NCBI RefSeq assembly: GCF_030464365.1
Contig: NZ_VCYI01000010.1
Coordinates: 1-64,000 of the forward strand
Reading direction: 5' to 3'
DNA length: 64,000 nucleotides
Origin: Methanoculleus methanifontis
Lineage (GTDB): Archaea > Halobacteriota > Methanomicrobia > Methanomicrobiales > Methanoculleaceae
Shown: in pieces, positions 51,038 to 59,889 of the stretch
How positions within the stretch are numbered: position 1 is the first letter of the stretch
Layout of the letters: the number at the start of each line of letters is the position of its first letter
Made by a program: the position numbers and the translations under genes
The notes under the pieces: generated by a model
Told to the model about the DNA's origin: nothing
Databases searched by the model: none
Seen by the model: the letters and a program-made list of their open reading frames with translations, nothing else

Positions 51038-52252
51038 TCACCCTATCTTTATCAGTCTTATGGAGAGCGGACGCTTTATGATTCCCTTAAAGTCCCGGGC
51101 AGCCACGAACTCGAGATCCTTCCCCCCAAGCTGATCGAGGAGTTTCTGGTCGATGACACGATCGACGACAACCCCCTCGACGTCGCCGTTCAGGTTCTGG
51201 AGTGCGCCCTCGACGTCGGTTGCGTTGGATTCCAGGAGGACGGTGTAATCCGGTGAGAGGAACCGCGCAATCTTCTTGTCCCGGACGTCGGCCATGTGTT
51301 CCCCGAGGGTCGAGGGGGACTTCGAGCGCCATTCCCGGCGCGGCGGCTGTTCACCATCACCCGCACCGGCAGGAACCTGTACCTCGGCGGGAGGCGTGTA
51401 TGTGGGCAGCCGCTCGATCTTCTCGGTGGGAGAGTGGTCGATGATCCCCACCGCAGGCACTTTGTTCCGGAGCGCCTTCACGATCTCTTTGCGGCTCATC
51501 TCCTCGACACTCTTTCCTCGCGGACTGTAGGCCACGAAGTCGATCTCGGCGACCTGAAGGAGCTCGCGGAGGATCAGCTCCCCGCCCCGGTCGCCGTCGA
51601 GGAGGGTCGTTGCGGTCTTCTGCGAGCAGAGGTCGATGATGATACGCGGGACGTGAGTTCCTTCGACCGCAACAGCGTTCTTGATCCCGTAGCGCAACAG
51701 GTTGACGATGTCGGCCCTTCCTTCAACGATGATGATGGCGTCGGAGTCCATGACATTCGGGCCCGCGTGCACCTTCTCTTCGCCGAGATACTCGAGTTTC
51801 TCGATCCTGATGGCTTCCCTGACCTCGTCGAGCAGTTCGTCGCTGTTGATGGATCCCTCGTCGAAGTCCTCGAGGAGGAGTTCTTTTGCGCGCTCGACGA
51901 TCTTGCGCCGCTTGGTCACCCGGATGTCCTCGATGCGGTCGACCATGACGTGCGCCGTGCACGGGCCGACCCGGTCGATCGTCTCGAGTGACGAGGCGAG
52001 GAGCGCGGTCTCCGCCCGGTCGAGTGAAGACGAGATGAGTATCCCGCCTTTTGTCTCTCCGCGTTTCGTGGTGATCTGAACATCGATCCGGCCGACGCGG
52101 CCGGTTCTCTGTAGATCACGCAGGTCGAGGTCTTCGCCGAGCAGCCCCTCGGTCTGGCCGAAGATGGCGCCCACTACGTCGGGCTTGTCGACCACTCCCT
52201 CGATCTGCAGGATAAGATGAATGAGATACTTTGTGGTATCCGGTGAGTACAT
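51038..52252 (-). CDS. dnaG: Archaeal DnaG-type primase
   Basis: The start is at the ATG at 52252 (MYSPDTTKYLIHLILQIEGV), giving 404 residues. The TOPRIM domain contains DAIIIVEGRADIVNLLRYGI and LDGDRGGELILRELL. The archaeal DnaG/exosome-type N- and C-terminal regions are both present. The protein associates with the exosome and has primase-like activity in other archaea. Upstream frames in the leader are not used; a TATA-like GTTTAAAAACA lies at about 52384-52394. Confidence 0.95.
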   Translation of the reverse strand: MYSPDTTKYLIHLILQIEGVVDKPDVVGAIFGQTEGLLGEDLDLRDLQRTGRVGRIDVQITTKRGETKGGILISSSLDRAETALLASSLETIDRVGPCTAHVMVDRIEDIRVTKRRKIVERAKELLLEDFDEGSINSDELLDEVREAIRIEKLEYLGEEKVHAGPNVMDSDAIIIVEGRADIVNLLRYGIKNAVAVEGTHVPRIIIDLCSQKTATTLLDGDRGGELILRELLQVAEIDFVAYSPRGKSVEEMSRKEIVKALRNKVPAVGIIDHSPTEKIERLPTYTPPAEVQVPAGAGDGEQPPRREWRSKSPSTLGEHMADVRDKKIARFLSPDYTVLLESNATDVEGALQNLNGDVEGVVVDRVIDQKLLDQLGGKDLEFVAARDFKGIIKRPLSIRLIKIG

Positions 52253-52509
52253 GGAGTTTTGCCCCCTTTGGTATGTGTAAGTCTGATTGCCGCACCCCAC
52301 ACGGGTCTGGTTCTGCGCGGACGTACGGGTTAATCATATATCTAGGGTGAAATTACTTAAATCAGATGGCGGCCTGAGCGCAATGTTTTTAAACGGATAG
52401 GCCTAAAAATATGCTCTCAGGCGCCTACATTTTGATAAACTGTACTGTAGCGCCCTTTCACGCCGGGTGTCGTTCTGCCTTGTGTCCTGCATCTTCCGTC
52501 CGCGCCGGA
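52253..52509. promoter_or_regulatory. Leader and promoter region of dnaG
   Basis: GTTTAAAAACA (minus strand, about 52384-52394) and GATTTAAGT (about 52357-52366) are the best TATA-like boxes. There is no gene and no strong hairpin. Confidence 0.35.
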
Positions 52510-52827
52510 TCAGGCAGCGGCGGCGTTCAGGCATGTGAGGGCATGAGATTTTGATATGCCGGCGATTGCTACGGTTTTTGAGGAAGAAGTGTTTCCGGCG
52601 ATGATGGTCACATCGGCGCGGGGGACATGGAACGTCTCCGCGAGAAGGTCGGTGATAGCGCGGTTTGCTTTCCCGCCGACAGCGGGAGCTGCGATCTGGC
52701 ATTTGATGCTCTTTCGCCACTCGTTGTAGCCCGCTGGAAACGAGGAGCGCTTTGCACCCGCCGTGACGTCGAGCGTGACAGTCACCCCGTGCGAGGTTTC
52801 GGCGACGGCATCGGTGTAGGTGTCCAT
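52510..52827 (-). CDS. YggU family protein (DUF167)
   Basis: This 105-residue protein has the DUF167/YggU pattern: GVTVTLDVTAGAKRSSFPAG at the N-terminus, IAAPAVGGKANRAITDLLAE in the middle, and VTIIAGNTSSSKTVAIAG towards the end. The family is widespread and its function is not established. It is in the same direction as dnaG but separated from it by about 250 bases that include a promoter. Confidence 0.88.
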   Translation of the reverse strand: MDTYTDAVAETSHGVTVTLDVTAGAKRSSFPAGYNEWRKSIKCQIAAPAVGGKANRAITDLLAETFHVPRADVTIIAGNTSSSKTVAIAGISKSHALTCLNAAAA

Positions 52828-53023
52828 GAGAATAGTCCTCTTGAAGGGATGTCGCCCGACACTAACGATCGGTGTTCACAGGCGGCTTGTGCCGGTCCTC
52901 ACCCGATCGAACCCATATGCCGGGCGTGCCTGTCGCGCACCTGGGTTGTCCCGCGGATCATTTCCGGGCGTCTCGCCAGATGATCACCCGGGGACCTATA
53001 AGGTGCGCTTTATCGGCCCTGTA
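52828..53023. other. Intergenic region before the YggU-like gene
   Basis: No gene is supported in these 196 bases. A TTATTTATTTTC run (about 53026-53037) adjoins the dihydroorotase stop and can serve as a T-rich terminator. Confidence 0.3.
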
Positions 53024-54286
53024 TTATTTATTTTCCCGGGATAAATATCCTTGCCCGGGATACCACGCTGCGCAAGTTTCCCGGAGATCGCCGTGAACGT
53101 AGGCTCGCGTTCCCCCGACGATAACCTCCTCCGGGAAGACCGCTTCGAGCCCCTCGAACGGCGACCAGCCGCACTTTGCGTGGAGGTGTGAGGCGTCGAT
53201 ACGGGTGATCTCGTCCGGGTAGAGGGCAAAGTCCGCCCGGTCGCCCGGTTCAAACCCTGCCCGCGGGATGCCGAGGATGGCGGCGGGTGCCCACGACGTC
53301 TTCTCGATCACCGAGGCGAGGGTGATCCGCCCATTTTGCACCGCCGCCATCAGGAGCGGCACCATCGTCTCGACCCCGGGGATGCCGGAGGGCGCGGTCT
53401 CGAAGGGCGCCTCTTTTTCTTGAACCGTGTGCGGGGCGTGATCGGAGGCGACGACGTCTATCCTGTCCCAGCACGACCATAGTTCGTGCCGGGTCTTCTC
53501 GTCGCGGAGGGGTGGATTCACCCGGGCTCTGGTGTCGTCCGGATCGAAGTTCTTGCGCGAGAGGAAGAGGTGGTGCGGTGTCGCCTCCACTGTGCCGCGT
53601 GCTGCCCTGACCGAGGCGGCGGTGCTGAGGTGGCAGAAGTGGAGCCGCAGCCCTGCCGGGGCGAGGCCGGTGACTTTCTGCACGGCGCGGGCCTCTCCCT
53701 CACCGGATCTGGCGCGGTCGTGGTCGGCGAGCGTCGCCGGTGCCCGGCCGGAGACCTCTTCGGCGTGGACGGTCACGACCCCGCCGAGGGCGTGGATGCG
53801 GGCAAACAACTCTCTGAGCGTCTCCGCATCGAGTCCATCACCGTAGCTCGATGGAGCGGCGAAGGTCTCCCCAAACGCCATCGCGCCGGACTCCCACATC
53901 CCGCCAAGATCGGCCTCCGGCACGACGCCCGCGTTCACCGCAAACCCGCATACCGCTTGCTCCTCCGCCTCGCGGATGCGCGCCCGGAGGAGTTCGGGCG
54001 TGATGATGGGCGGGACGGTGTTCGGCTGGTCGACGACGACCGTCACCCCCCCGGCGACCGCGCTCGTCGTTCCCGTCCGCCAGTCTTCCTTTTCGGCCTG
54101 CACCCCGCCCCGCATGTGGACGTGCATGTCGACCGCACCCGGAAGGCAGGTATACCCGGTGCAATCGATCGTCTCGACGGCACGCACCGCCGCGCCGATG
54201 TGCCGGACGATGCCGCCGACGACGGCGATATCGGCGCGGCGGCCCGTCGGGAGCATCACGTTTCGGAGTACGAGATCGGCGTTCAT
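53024..54286 (-). CDS. pyrC: Dihydroorotase
   Basis: The start ATG at 54286 overlaps the DUF2156 gene stop. This 420-residue amidohydrolase cyclises carbamoyl aspartate in pyrimidine synthesis. The metal-site motif is DMHVHMRGGVQAEKEDW; VTVHAEEVSG, LHFCHLSTAASVRAA and VASDHAPHTVQEKE carry the other His and Asp ligands. Length fits the long class of archaeal dihydroorotases. It is the last gene of the hypC-hypA-hypE-GNAT-DUF2156-pyrC run. Confidence 0.9.
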   Translation of the reverse strand: MNADLVLRNVMLPTGRRADIAVVGGIVRHIGAAVRAVETIDCTGYTCLPGAVDMHVHMRGGVQAEKEDWRTGTTSAVAGGVTVVVDQPNTVPPIITPELLRARIREAEEQAVCGFAVNAGVVPEADLGGMWESGAMAFGETFAAPSSYGDGLDAETLRELFARIHALGGVVTVHAEEVSGRAPATLADHDRARSGEGEARAVQKVTGLAPAGLRLHFCHLSTAASVRAARGTVEATPHHLFLSRKNFDPDDTRARVNPPLRDEKTRHELWSCWDRIDVVASDHAPHTVQEKEAPFETAPSGIPGVETMVPLLMAAVQNGRITLASVIEKTSWAPAAILGIPRAGFEPGDRADFALYPDEITRIDASHLHAKCGWSPFEGLEAVFPEEVIVGGTRAYVHGDLRETCAAWYPGQGYLSRENK

Positions 54287-55197
54287 CGGCAGCACGTCTC
54301 CAGGTCGCGCCGTGTTGCGGAGTGGACCTCGACCATGTACGCGGGATGGTAGCGCGTCTTCGACTCGCGGAGCCCGGCGACGCCCATATCGCATTCCCGG
54401 TTGACGAAGCGGTAGCGGTCCCGGAGCCCGGCCGCCGTCTCGGTTGTGATCACCTTGTAGATGTTGCGATAGGTTTCGGGGAGCGCTTTTTCGAAGTGGA
54501 CGACCGCCATCGAGGCGTTGACCTGTCCGACAACCGATATCGCCCCGATGGTGCCGCTGAGCCTGACGATCCATCCTTCGAGCCCGATATCGAAGAAGTT
54601 GTTCACGGCAAAGAGGATGGCGTCTTTTTCATGGGTGAGGATGGGTTCGGAGTCGCAGTCCCGCCACTCACACCAGACGACCAGGAACTCCCAGACCTCA
54701 TCGATGTTCTCCTCCGTGATCTTCTCGATCGTATACGCGTAGTCCCGGCCGAACCGGTTGACCTGGCGGCGGATAGTGGCGTAGTCCTTTCCGGCGAGTT
54801 CGGCGAGGTCTTCGGTCCGGTAGATGTAGTCGAAGAAGTCTCGGTTCTCGTGCAGTGGGAGGTCCGGGTAGGCCTCCCGGAGCCACTCCTCGTTTGCTGG
54901 GTCGAGGACCCGCAATGGTATCTCACCCCCCTCCCGGAGCGCGAGATCGATGACGTCCTCGAGGAGATCCGGGTTCCTCGGGCCGATCGGCATGCGGAAC
55001 GCCGTCAAGCCGTCGATGGTGCTCGAGAGGACGATCGAGTCTTCGACCTCCACGTAACGGTAGTCCGCATAATGGTTCCAGCAGACCATGTTCGCGAACG
55101 TGTTGTCGCTGTGTACCTGGGGGAACTGCCGGTAATGCCTGGAGAAAAGGTCGCGATCGTCCAGACTCACGGGCTTGAAGTCGGCAAGTTTCAGCAT
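54283..55197 (-). CDS. DUF2156 family protein
   Basis: This 304-residue protein begins MLKLADFKPVSLDDRDLFSR and contains the GNAT-like DUF2156 pattern (KDYATIRRQVNRFGRDYAYT, then VNASMAVVHFEKALPETYRN). The family includes the aminoacyl-phosphatidylglycerol transferase end of MprF, but free-standing copies like this are uncharacterised. No membrane segments are visible, so it is probably cytosolic. It is separated from the GNAT gene by 3 bases. Confidence 0.82.
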   Translation of the reverse strand: MLKLADFKPVSLDDRDLFSRHYRQFPQVHSDNTFANMVCWNHYADYRYVEVEDSIVLSSTIDGLTAFRMPIGPRNPDLLEDVIDLALREGGEIPLRVLDPANEEWLREAYPDLPLHENRDFFDYIYRTEDLAELAGKDYATIRRQVNRFGRDYAYTIEKITEENIDEVWEFLVVWCEWRDCDSEPILTHEKDAILFAVNNFFDIGLEGWIVRLSGTIGAISVVGQVNASMAVVHFEKALPETYRNIYKVITTETAAGLRDRYRFVNRECDMGVAGLRESKTRYHPAYMVEVHSATRRDLETCCR

Positions 55198-55200
55198 GTT

Positions 55201-55632
55201 TCACCTCCTATCCGGGTACCACCGCATGGGTGTGTGCCCTTCCATCTTCCGAAACCCGAGCGCGGTGTAAAACGGCTCGGTCCCGGGTTCGGCGACGAGG
55301 CCGACCCAGGCGACACCTGCAGACGTACAGTAATCGAGCAGCGCAGATAAGATCATCGTTCCGACGCCCCGGCCCCGGTAGCGCGGCAGGACGACCAGAT
55401 CCTGGACGTAGCCGTCCGAGACCCCGTCCGAGATCACCCTGCCCATGCCGACGGATCTGCCGGTCGTCCGGTCGACGGCGACGGCGAAGGCGAAACTTCC
55501 CGCGATGAGGGCGGCGAGGTCGGCAGGATCCCATCGCTCGTTCCACCAGCCGCCAGCCCGGTAGAGGTCGGCGATTGTCTCCACGTCCCAGACGTTCACC
55601 AACCGCACCTCGATCTCCGCCTCCTCCGTCAT
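55201..55632 (-). CDS. GNAT-family acetyltransferase
   Basis: The start at the ATG at 55632 (MTEEAEIEVRLVNVWDVETI) follows a GGAGAGG ribosome-binding site, giving 143 residues. The acetyl-CoA loop VVLPRYRGRGVGTMILSALL (the R-x-x-G-x-G motif) and the final strand EPFYTALGFRKMEGH are clear. The substrate is unknown. A longer frame from 55662 exists. It lies between hypE and the DUF2156 gene in the same operon. Confidence 0.85.
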   Translation of the reverse strand: MTEEAEIEVRLVNVWDVETIADLYRAGGWWNERWDPADLAALIAGSFAFAVAVDRTTGRSVGMGRVISDGVSDGYVQDLVVLPRYRGRGVGTMILSALLDYCTSAGVAWVGLVAEPGTEPFYTALGFRKMEGHTPMRWYPDRR

Positions 55633-55727
55633 CGGTTCATGCCTCTCCATAAGACTGCTCACGGCGTTTATCGTATATGACAGGCGCGGGTCTCAACCTG
55701 GGTGATGCAAAAAAGTGTCGTTGTCTG

Positions 55728-56723
55728 TTAGCAGACACGCGGCACCGGGTCGCCGACCGGCGGTTCGATGAACCGTTCCCCGCCGATGGCGGTGCGCATG
55801 ACCACGTGCGAGCCTTCGACGACCTCGCCGACGATCGCGGCGTCACGCCCGTAGGGATGACTCCGGAGCGCCGCGAGGACGGCCTCTGCCTCCTCGGGGG
55901 CGACGCCCATGATCACTTTGCCCTCGTTCGCCACCTCGAGGGGGTCGAGGCCGAGCATGCCGGCGGCGCTCCGGACACTCGCCCGGAAGGGGAGGGCTTC
56001 CTCCTCGATGACGACGGCGACACCGCTCTTGCCTGCCATCTCGTTGATGGCGTTTGCAAACCCGCCACGCGTCGGGTCTTTCATGGCGTGGATATCCCCG
56101 GCCGCGAGCGCCTTCTCGACGAGCGGCCAGAGGGGGGCGACGTCGGATTTGATCTGGCCGCCGAAGTCGAACCCTTCGCGGTGGGCCATGATGGCGATGC
56201 CGTGGTCGCCGATGGTGCCGCTGACGAGGATTTTATCGCCGACCTCCAGGCCGTTGTCCTGTACCACCCGCTCGGCGACGCCGATCCCGGCGGTGTTGAT
56301 GACGAGGGCATCAAGCGCGCTCCGCTCGAGCACCTTGGTGTCGCCCGTGACGAGGTTTGCCCCGCACTCCCCGAGTGCTGCGTCCATCGACGCGACGATC
56401 CGCTCGAGGTCGGCGACCTCGAAGCCTTCGGGGATGACCATGCCGCACGAGAGCGCGATCGGCCGCCCGCCCATCATCGCGAGGTCGTTGATGGTTCCAC
56501 AGACGGCGATGCGCCCGATATCCCCGCCGGGGAAGAAGATCGGCGAGACTACATGGTTGTCGGTCGTGAAAACGATGTTCTGCCCGTTCAGTGGGATGAC
56601 TGCGCCGTCGTCCAGCGATTCGAGCCCGATCCCGCCGGCGTTGTTGTGCTTGAGGTTGGTGATGACGCGCAGGAGTTCGCCCATCACCTCGCCGCCGGCG
56701 CCGTGCATGAGGTTGACTTTCAT
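55728..56723 (-). CDS. hypE: Hydrogenase maturation factor HypE
   Basis: This 331-residue AIR-synthase/PurM-like enzyme makes the thiocyanate intermediate for the cyanide ligand of [NiFe]-hydrogenase. The C-terminus is PVPRVC, whose last cysteine is the carbamoylated one. MHGAGGEVMGELLRVITN and SLDDGAVIPL are the family N-terminal and ATP-site motifs. It overlaps hypA at ATGA. The presence of HypC, A and E here supports the hydrogenase genes at 43.7-46.9 kb. Confidence 0.95.
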   Translation of the reverse strand: MKVNLMHGAGGEVMGELLRVITNLKHNNAGGIGLESLDDGAVIPLNGQNIVFTTDNHVVSPIFFPGGDIGRIAVCGTINDLAMMGGRPIALSCGMVIPEGFEVADLERIVASMDAALGECGANLVTGDTKVLERSALDALVINTAGIGVAERVVQDNGLEVGDKILVSGTIGDHGIAIMAHREGFDFGGQIKSDVAPLWPLVEKALAAGDIHAMKDPTRGGFANAINEMAGKSGVAVVIEEEALPFRASVRSAAGMLGLDPLEVANEGKVIMGVAPEEAEAVLAALRSHPYGRDAAIVGEVVEGSHVVMRTAIGGERFIEPPVGDPVPRVC

Positions 56724-57061
56724 TCTTCGTCCACTTCTATCTCGATGTTAGTGACTACGATCTCCATTCCTGCAACTATTTCCGGGAGTTTCCCGCACTG
56801 GGGGCAGACGAAACGCTCGTTCCCCTCGTAACCGCAGGAGCAGCGGGTGCGCGCCTCGACGTCCCGGCACGAGAGTTCTGTTCCCGAAAAGAGCGGGTCG
56901 TCCTCGATGATGACGTTGAAGAGGAACTCCACCTGTTCGGGATTCACCATCGCCATCTTGCCGACGTCCACACTGATGCACTTCACCTCTTTTGCGTCGT
57001 TCTCGATCGCAGCCCGGCGGGCGGTCGTGTAGATATCGTAGGCGATGCTGTACTCGTGCAT
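56720..57061 (-). CDS. hypA: Hydrogenase nickel incorporation protein HypA
   Basis: This 113-residue protein binds nickel through His2 and Glu3 of its MHEYSIAYDIYTTA start (most family members have MHEMS). Its zinc site is four cysteines in TRCSCGYEG and VCPQCGKLP. It delivers nickel to the hydrogenase large subunit. It overlaps hypE and adjoins hypC in the operon. Confidence 0.95.
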   Translation of the reverse strand: MHEYSIAYDIYTTARRAAIENDAKEVKCISVDVGKMAMVNPEQVEFLFNVIIEDDPLFSGTELSCRDVEARTRCSCGYEGNERFVCPQCGKLPEIVAGMEIVVTNIEIEVDEE

Positions 57062-57285
57062 TACTCCTCCATCGCGGCGTAAACCTGCCTGAAGACCTCG
57101 CGGGTCTCAAGCCCCTCCTCTCTGCTGAGGCGCTGGATGGCGAACCCGACGTGGACGAGCACGAACTCCCCGACTTTCACGTCGACGAGGTCAAGCCTGA
57201 CCTCCTGTTGCAGGTCGCCGAAGTCGACAACGCCGATGTTGCCCTCTTTAATCTCGAGCACCTCAGCGGGCATTGCAATACACAT
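57061..57285 (-). CDS. hypC: Hydrogenase maturation chaperone HypC
   Basis: The start at the ATG at 57285 gives 74 residues beginning MCIAMPAEVLEIKEGNIGVV. The N-terminal Cys2 (MC-[LI]-A-[IM]-P) binds the Fe(CN)2CO unit. GEFVLVHVGFAIQRLSREEG is the conserved C-terminal part. The longer frame (to 57372) adds residues unlike HypC. A GGAGAGG ribosome-binding site lies upstream. It is the first gene of the operon. Confidence 0.93.
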   Translation of the reverse strand: MCIAMPAEVLEIKEGNIGVVDFGDLQQEVRLDLVDVKVGEFVLVHVGFAIQRLSREEGLETREVFRQVYAAMEE

Positions 57286-57429
57286 GACCTCTTTTCCTCT
57301 CCTGTTATTTTGTCCTGTTATCAAAAAAGGTTGACCATGCTGCACGGAAGAGCCCGGGAGTAGCCGTTTCAACCGGCGCGATTCTCGCTTCCTCCGTAAT
57401 CAGGTACTTATAGATCGGTTCGGTGGGGT

Positions 57430-58520
57430 AAAAAAGATATGTTTGTCTCCGGTTCCGGCCCCCGGAGGGGAGGGGGCCTGGCCGACCGTGGTGCGCCTCC
57501 GCCGGTGCCGCCGGTGCCGCCGCCCCACGGGTGTTGCGGTGTTTGTGCGCGGGAACGTAATGTTATGGGAGTACTGTATCTGCTTATTCCCGCCTGTCCC
57601 CGTGCAGTGGACCGTGGTGGCCTGCGCACCGCGGGTGCTAGATCCTGAATCGAAATTTTTCGGTTTTCCTCAAGTTCCGGCCCTTCGGCCAGCCGCCAGT
57701 CCAAGACCTTCGGCCTTCTTCTGCTCCTGCCCCCGCACCTCGCACCTCCGGTGCTCGAACTCCGGCCTTCCGGCCCGCCGCATTCCCATGGAACGTCGTT
57801 CCTACCGGTGCTCCAGCTCCGTTCGCACCGATCGGTGCTCATGCTCCGGCCCCGAAAACGCTTCGCGTTTTCTCATGCTCCTGCCGTTCCGGCAGTCGCA
57901 CCCTTCAGCCCGTCGCATTCCGGAGGGACGTCGCACCCTTCGGCCAGTCGCATATCGCCACGCACTGCCCGCCCCCTTGGGACGGAACGACTTCCCCTTT
58001 GGGGAAGGAGTTTGAGCACCGTCAGGTGCGAGTGAGGAGCGCGAAGCGCGGGTGGTGGGGGTCACAGGTAGAGCCTTAGGGGGTAGAGACAGGGGAGGGG
58101 GGATGCTTCCCCCTCGAAACTCTTCGAGTTTCTCAAGCTCGCTTCGCTCGCACTTCCCACCTGACGGTGGTCGAGCTCCGGTTCTACGAACCATCGCACT
58201 CCCCGTCAGCCCCTCGCACCTAACGGTGCTCGTGCTCCTGCCCTTCAGCCAGTCGCACTCCCCCAAATGGCGATATCCCCACGGTCCACTTTGCGGGGAC
58301 CGCTTGGAAAAGTCGTATCTAATTTCGCTATGACCTATACTGAAGATTCGCAGACACGATTGGTGCAAATGCCGGGTAGAATTCAGCCACCCCGGGCGCA
58401 CAGACCCGCTTACCCCTCGCACCTAACGGTGTTCGAACTCTGCTCCTCAAAGACCTTCAGTTTTCTCAAACTCCGGCCCTTCAGCCCGTCGCATCCGAAA
58501 CACCCCCTCCACCTCGGCCC
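57430..58520. repeat. Mosaic hairpin-array repeat, site 3 (largest)
   Basis: AGTGGACCGTGG (57606-57617) and CCACGGTCCACT (58279-58290) form perfect 12-bp inverted ends of a 685-bp element. Inside is an array of variable mini-hairpins (57640-57950): GCACC-TCC-GGTGC, GGAAC-GTC-GTTCC, GCACCG-AT-CGGTGC, GAAAACGC-TTC-GCGTTTTC, GCCG-TTC-CGGC. Linkers are TCATGCTCC, CTCGAACTCC or AGTCGCAC. Then comes TATCGCC (57953-57959) to GGCGATA (58269-58275), containing GTAGAGACAGGGGAGGGGGG and more units. A further array tail runs to about 58500. No gene is supported between 57286 and 58446. Confidence 0.78.
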
Positions 58521-59106
58521 GGGGGAGGTCCTCCCCCCTGACCCGCATCCGCCAGCGGTGCGTCCGGACCGAGACCGCCGCGAGCGGCGCGAAGAGTTCC
58601 GCCGTCTCGGTCTCGGTGAAGTAGTGGGTGATGATCCCGTCGCCCCGCCGGAACGTCCACGGCTCCGTCTCCGTTCCCTTCCCGGCGCGCATATCTTCGA
58701 CGGAGAAACTCCGGAAGAAGAGCGTTCCGCCGGGCCTGAGCACCCGGACGGCTTCGGCGGCTACGGCCTTCCTGCCCAACTCCGGGAGGTGGCCGGTGAC
58801 GTGGACCAGGAAGACCGCGTCGAACGCTTCATCTCGAAACGGCAGGTGCCGGGCGTCGGCGACGGCAAGCCCGATCTCCGCCGTCGCCGGGCGGCGCCGG
58901 GCGAGGGCGACGGCCTCGGGAGAGATGTCGACCGCGGTCACATGCGGTGAACGCCTGGCGAGGGCTTGGAGGGTCTTGCCGTTTCCGCAGCCGACCTCAA
59001 GAACGGCTGCGCTTTCGGGGAGGTCCGGGAGCGGCGCCGGGGCTCCGCCCCAGAGGTTTCCTCGCCTCCGGTAGTCCTCGTCCCAGGCGCATGGATGGGC
59101 AGTCAC
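58447..59106 (-). CDS. SAM-dependent methyltransferase
   Basis: This 219-residue class I methyltransferase has motif I VLEVGCGNGKTLQALARR, followed by VTAVDISPEAVALARRR and VADARHLPFRDEAFDAVFLV. The target is unknown. The last 15 or so residues (FRMRRAEGPEFEKTEGL) are encoded by hairpin-array repeat DNA, so the natural stop codon may have been replaced when the repeat spread into the gene. Otherwise it has normal length. It is followed by the repeat array and preceded by a short spacer. Confidence 0.82.
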   Translation of the reverse strand: MTAHPCAWDEDYRRRGNLWGGAPAPLPDLPESAAVLEVGCGNGKTLQALARRSPHVTAVDISPEAVALARRRPATAEIGLAVADARHLPFRDEAFDAVFLVHVTGHLPELGRKAVAAEAVRVLRPGGTLFFRSFSVEDMRAGKGTETEPWTFRRGDGIITHYFTETETAELFAPLAAVSVRTHRWRMRVRGEDLPRAEVEGVFRMRRAEGPEFEKTEGL

Positions 59107-59281
59107 TGATCAGTGGGTCGGCGCCGCTCCCGGATAATCATTCGCGCCGGCTGAGATCCTCCCGGCGCACGAACCGGAGCGATGCCGGGTGACGTGAAGG
59201 CGATCCAGATCGCGAACCCGAACCTGGATGGGTGGTGATAAAAATATGGTTGCCTCTTCCTTTTGTCGGAGGCCGGTATCC

Positions 59282-59719
59282 TTATTTTGATTTGCTCTCA
59301 ACCGGATGCTCAATTTTCACATCAGAAAGTTCGACATGAGCAATACGCGCAGGATAAAACCCTTCGATAAAGTCTCTCGCGTCCTGGTCGGTATCTTCAT
59401 CTAGTAGATATCCCCATGTTCCGTCTTCGTACTTAAAAATAACAGCCGTTTCATACTCATCCGTTTCTGGGTCATATGAGATAACTAGCCAGTTTGGATC
59501 ACTGTATGTCGGATCGCTGTCGATAATATCACCTGGTTGATACTTTGGCGTGCTTGATGATGCTGATGCATTCGAAGACGATTGTTGCGGGGCTGCAGTG
59601 GTATGCGACGCCGTCGGCTGGGCTGTTGCAGAGGTATCGACAATATCTCCGCTTTGAGTACATCCACTGATCAACAGAAACCCTACTAGCAACGCTAGCA
59701 TTACGACAATCTTTCTCAT
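59282..59719 (-). CDS. Putative lipoprotein
   Basis: This 145-residue protein has a signal sequence ending in a lipobox-like LLISGC (Cys20), then a Ser/Thr/Ala-rich linker, and a C-terminal domain beginning PKYQPGDIIDSDPTYSD. This resembles PKYTAGEILRNADASD in the lipoprotein at 20662-21459, suggesting a shared extracellular domain. The C-terminal part includes YETAVIFKYEDGTWGYLLDE, beta-like. It is AT-richer than its neighbours. Confidence 0.65.
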   Translation of the reverse strand: MRKIVVMLALLVGFLLISGCTQSGDIVDTSATAQPTASHTTAAPQQSSSNASASSSTPKYQPGDIIDSDPTYSDPNWLVISYDPETDEYETAVIFKYEDGTWGYLLDEDTDQDARDFIEGFYPARIAHVELSDVKIEHPVESKSK

Positions 59720-59889
59720 AAATGAGAGTCGCTGCGACTTTATTTAAAGTGTGTTGGATAGAAAATGTTCTTTTTTGTTCGCTCTCGAAAGCGGTTTTTC
59801 CGGCTTTGTTGAAACCCCATCTGTTTGTCCAGATGGTCGCAATTCAGAAGCATCCCTGGGCACGGTTATCCCTTATCATGCCTTCGTTG

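Noticed and set aside
57640-57950. CRISPR array
   Set aside because: Hairpin units look regularly spaced, but the palindromes vary while the linkers are constant, units differ in length, and no cas genes or fixed-length spacers exist.
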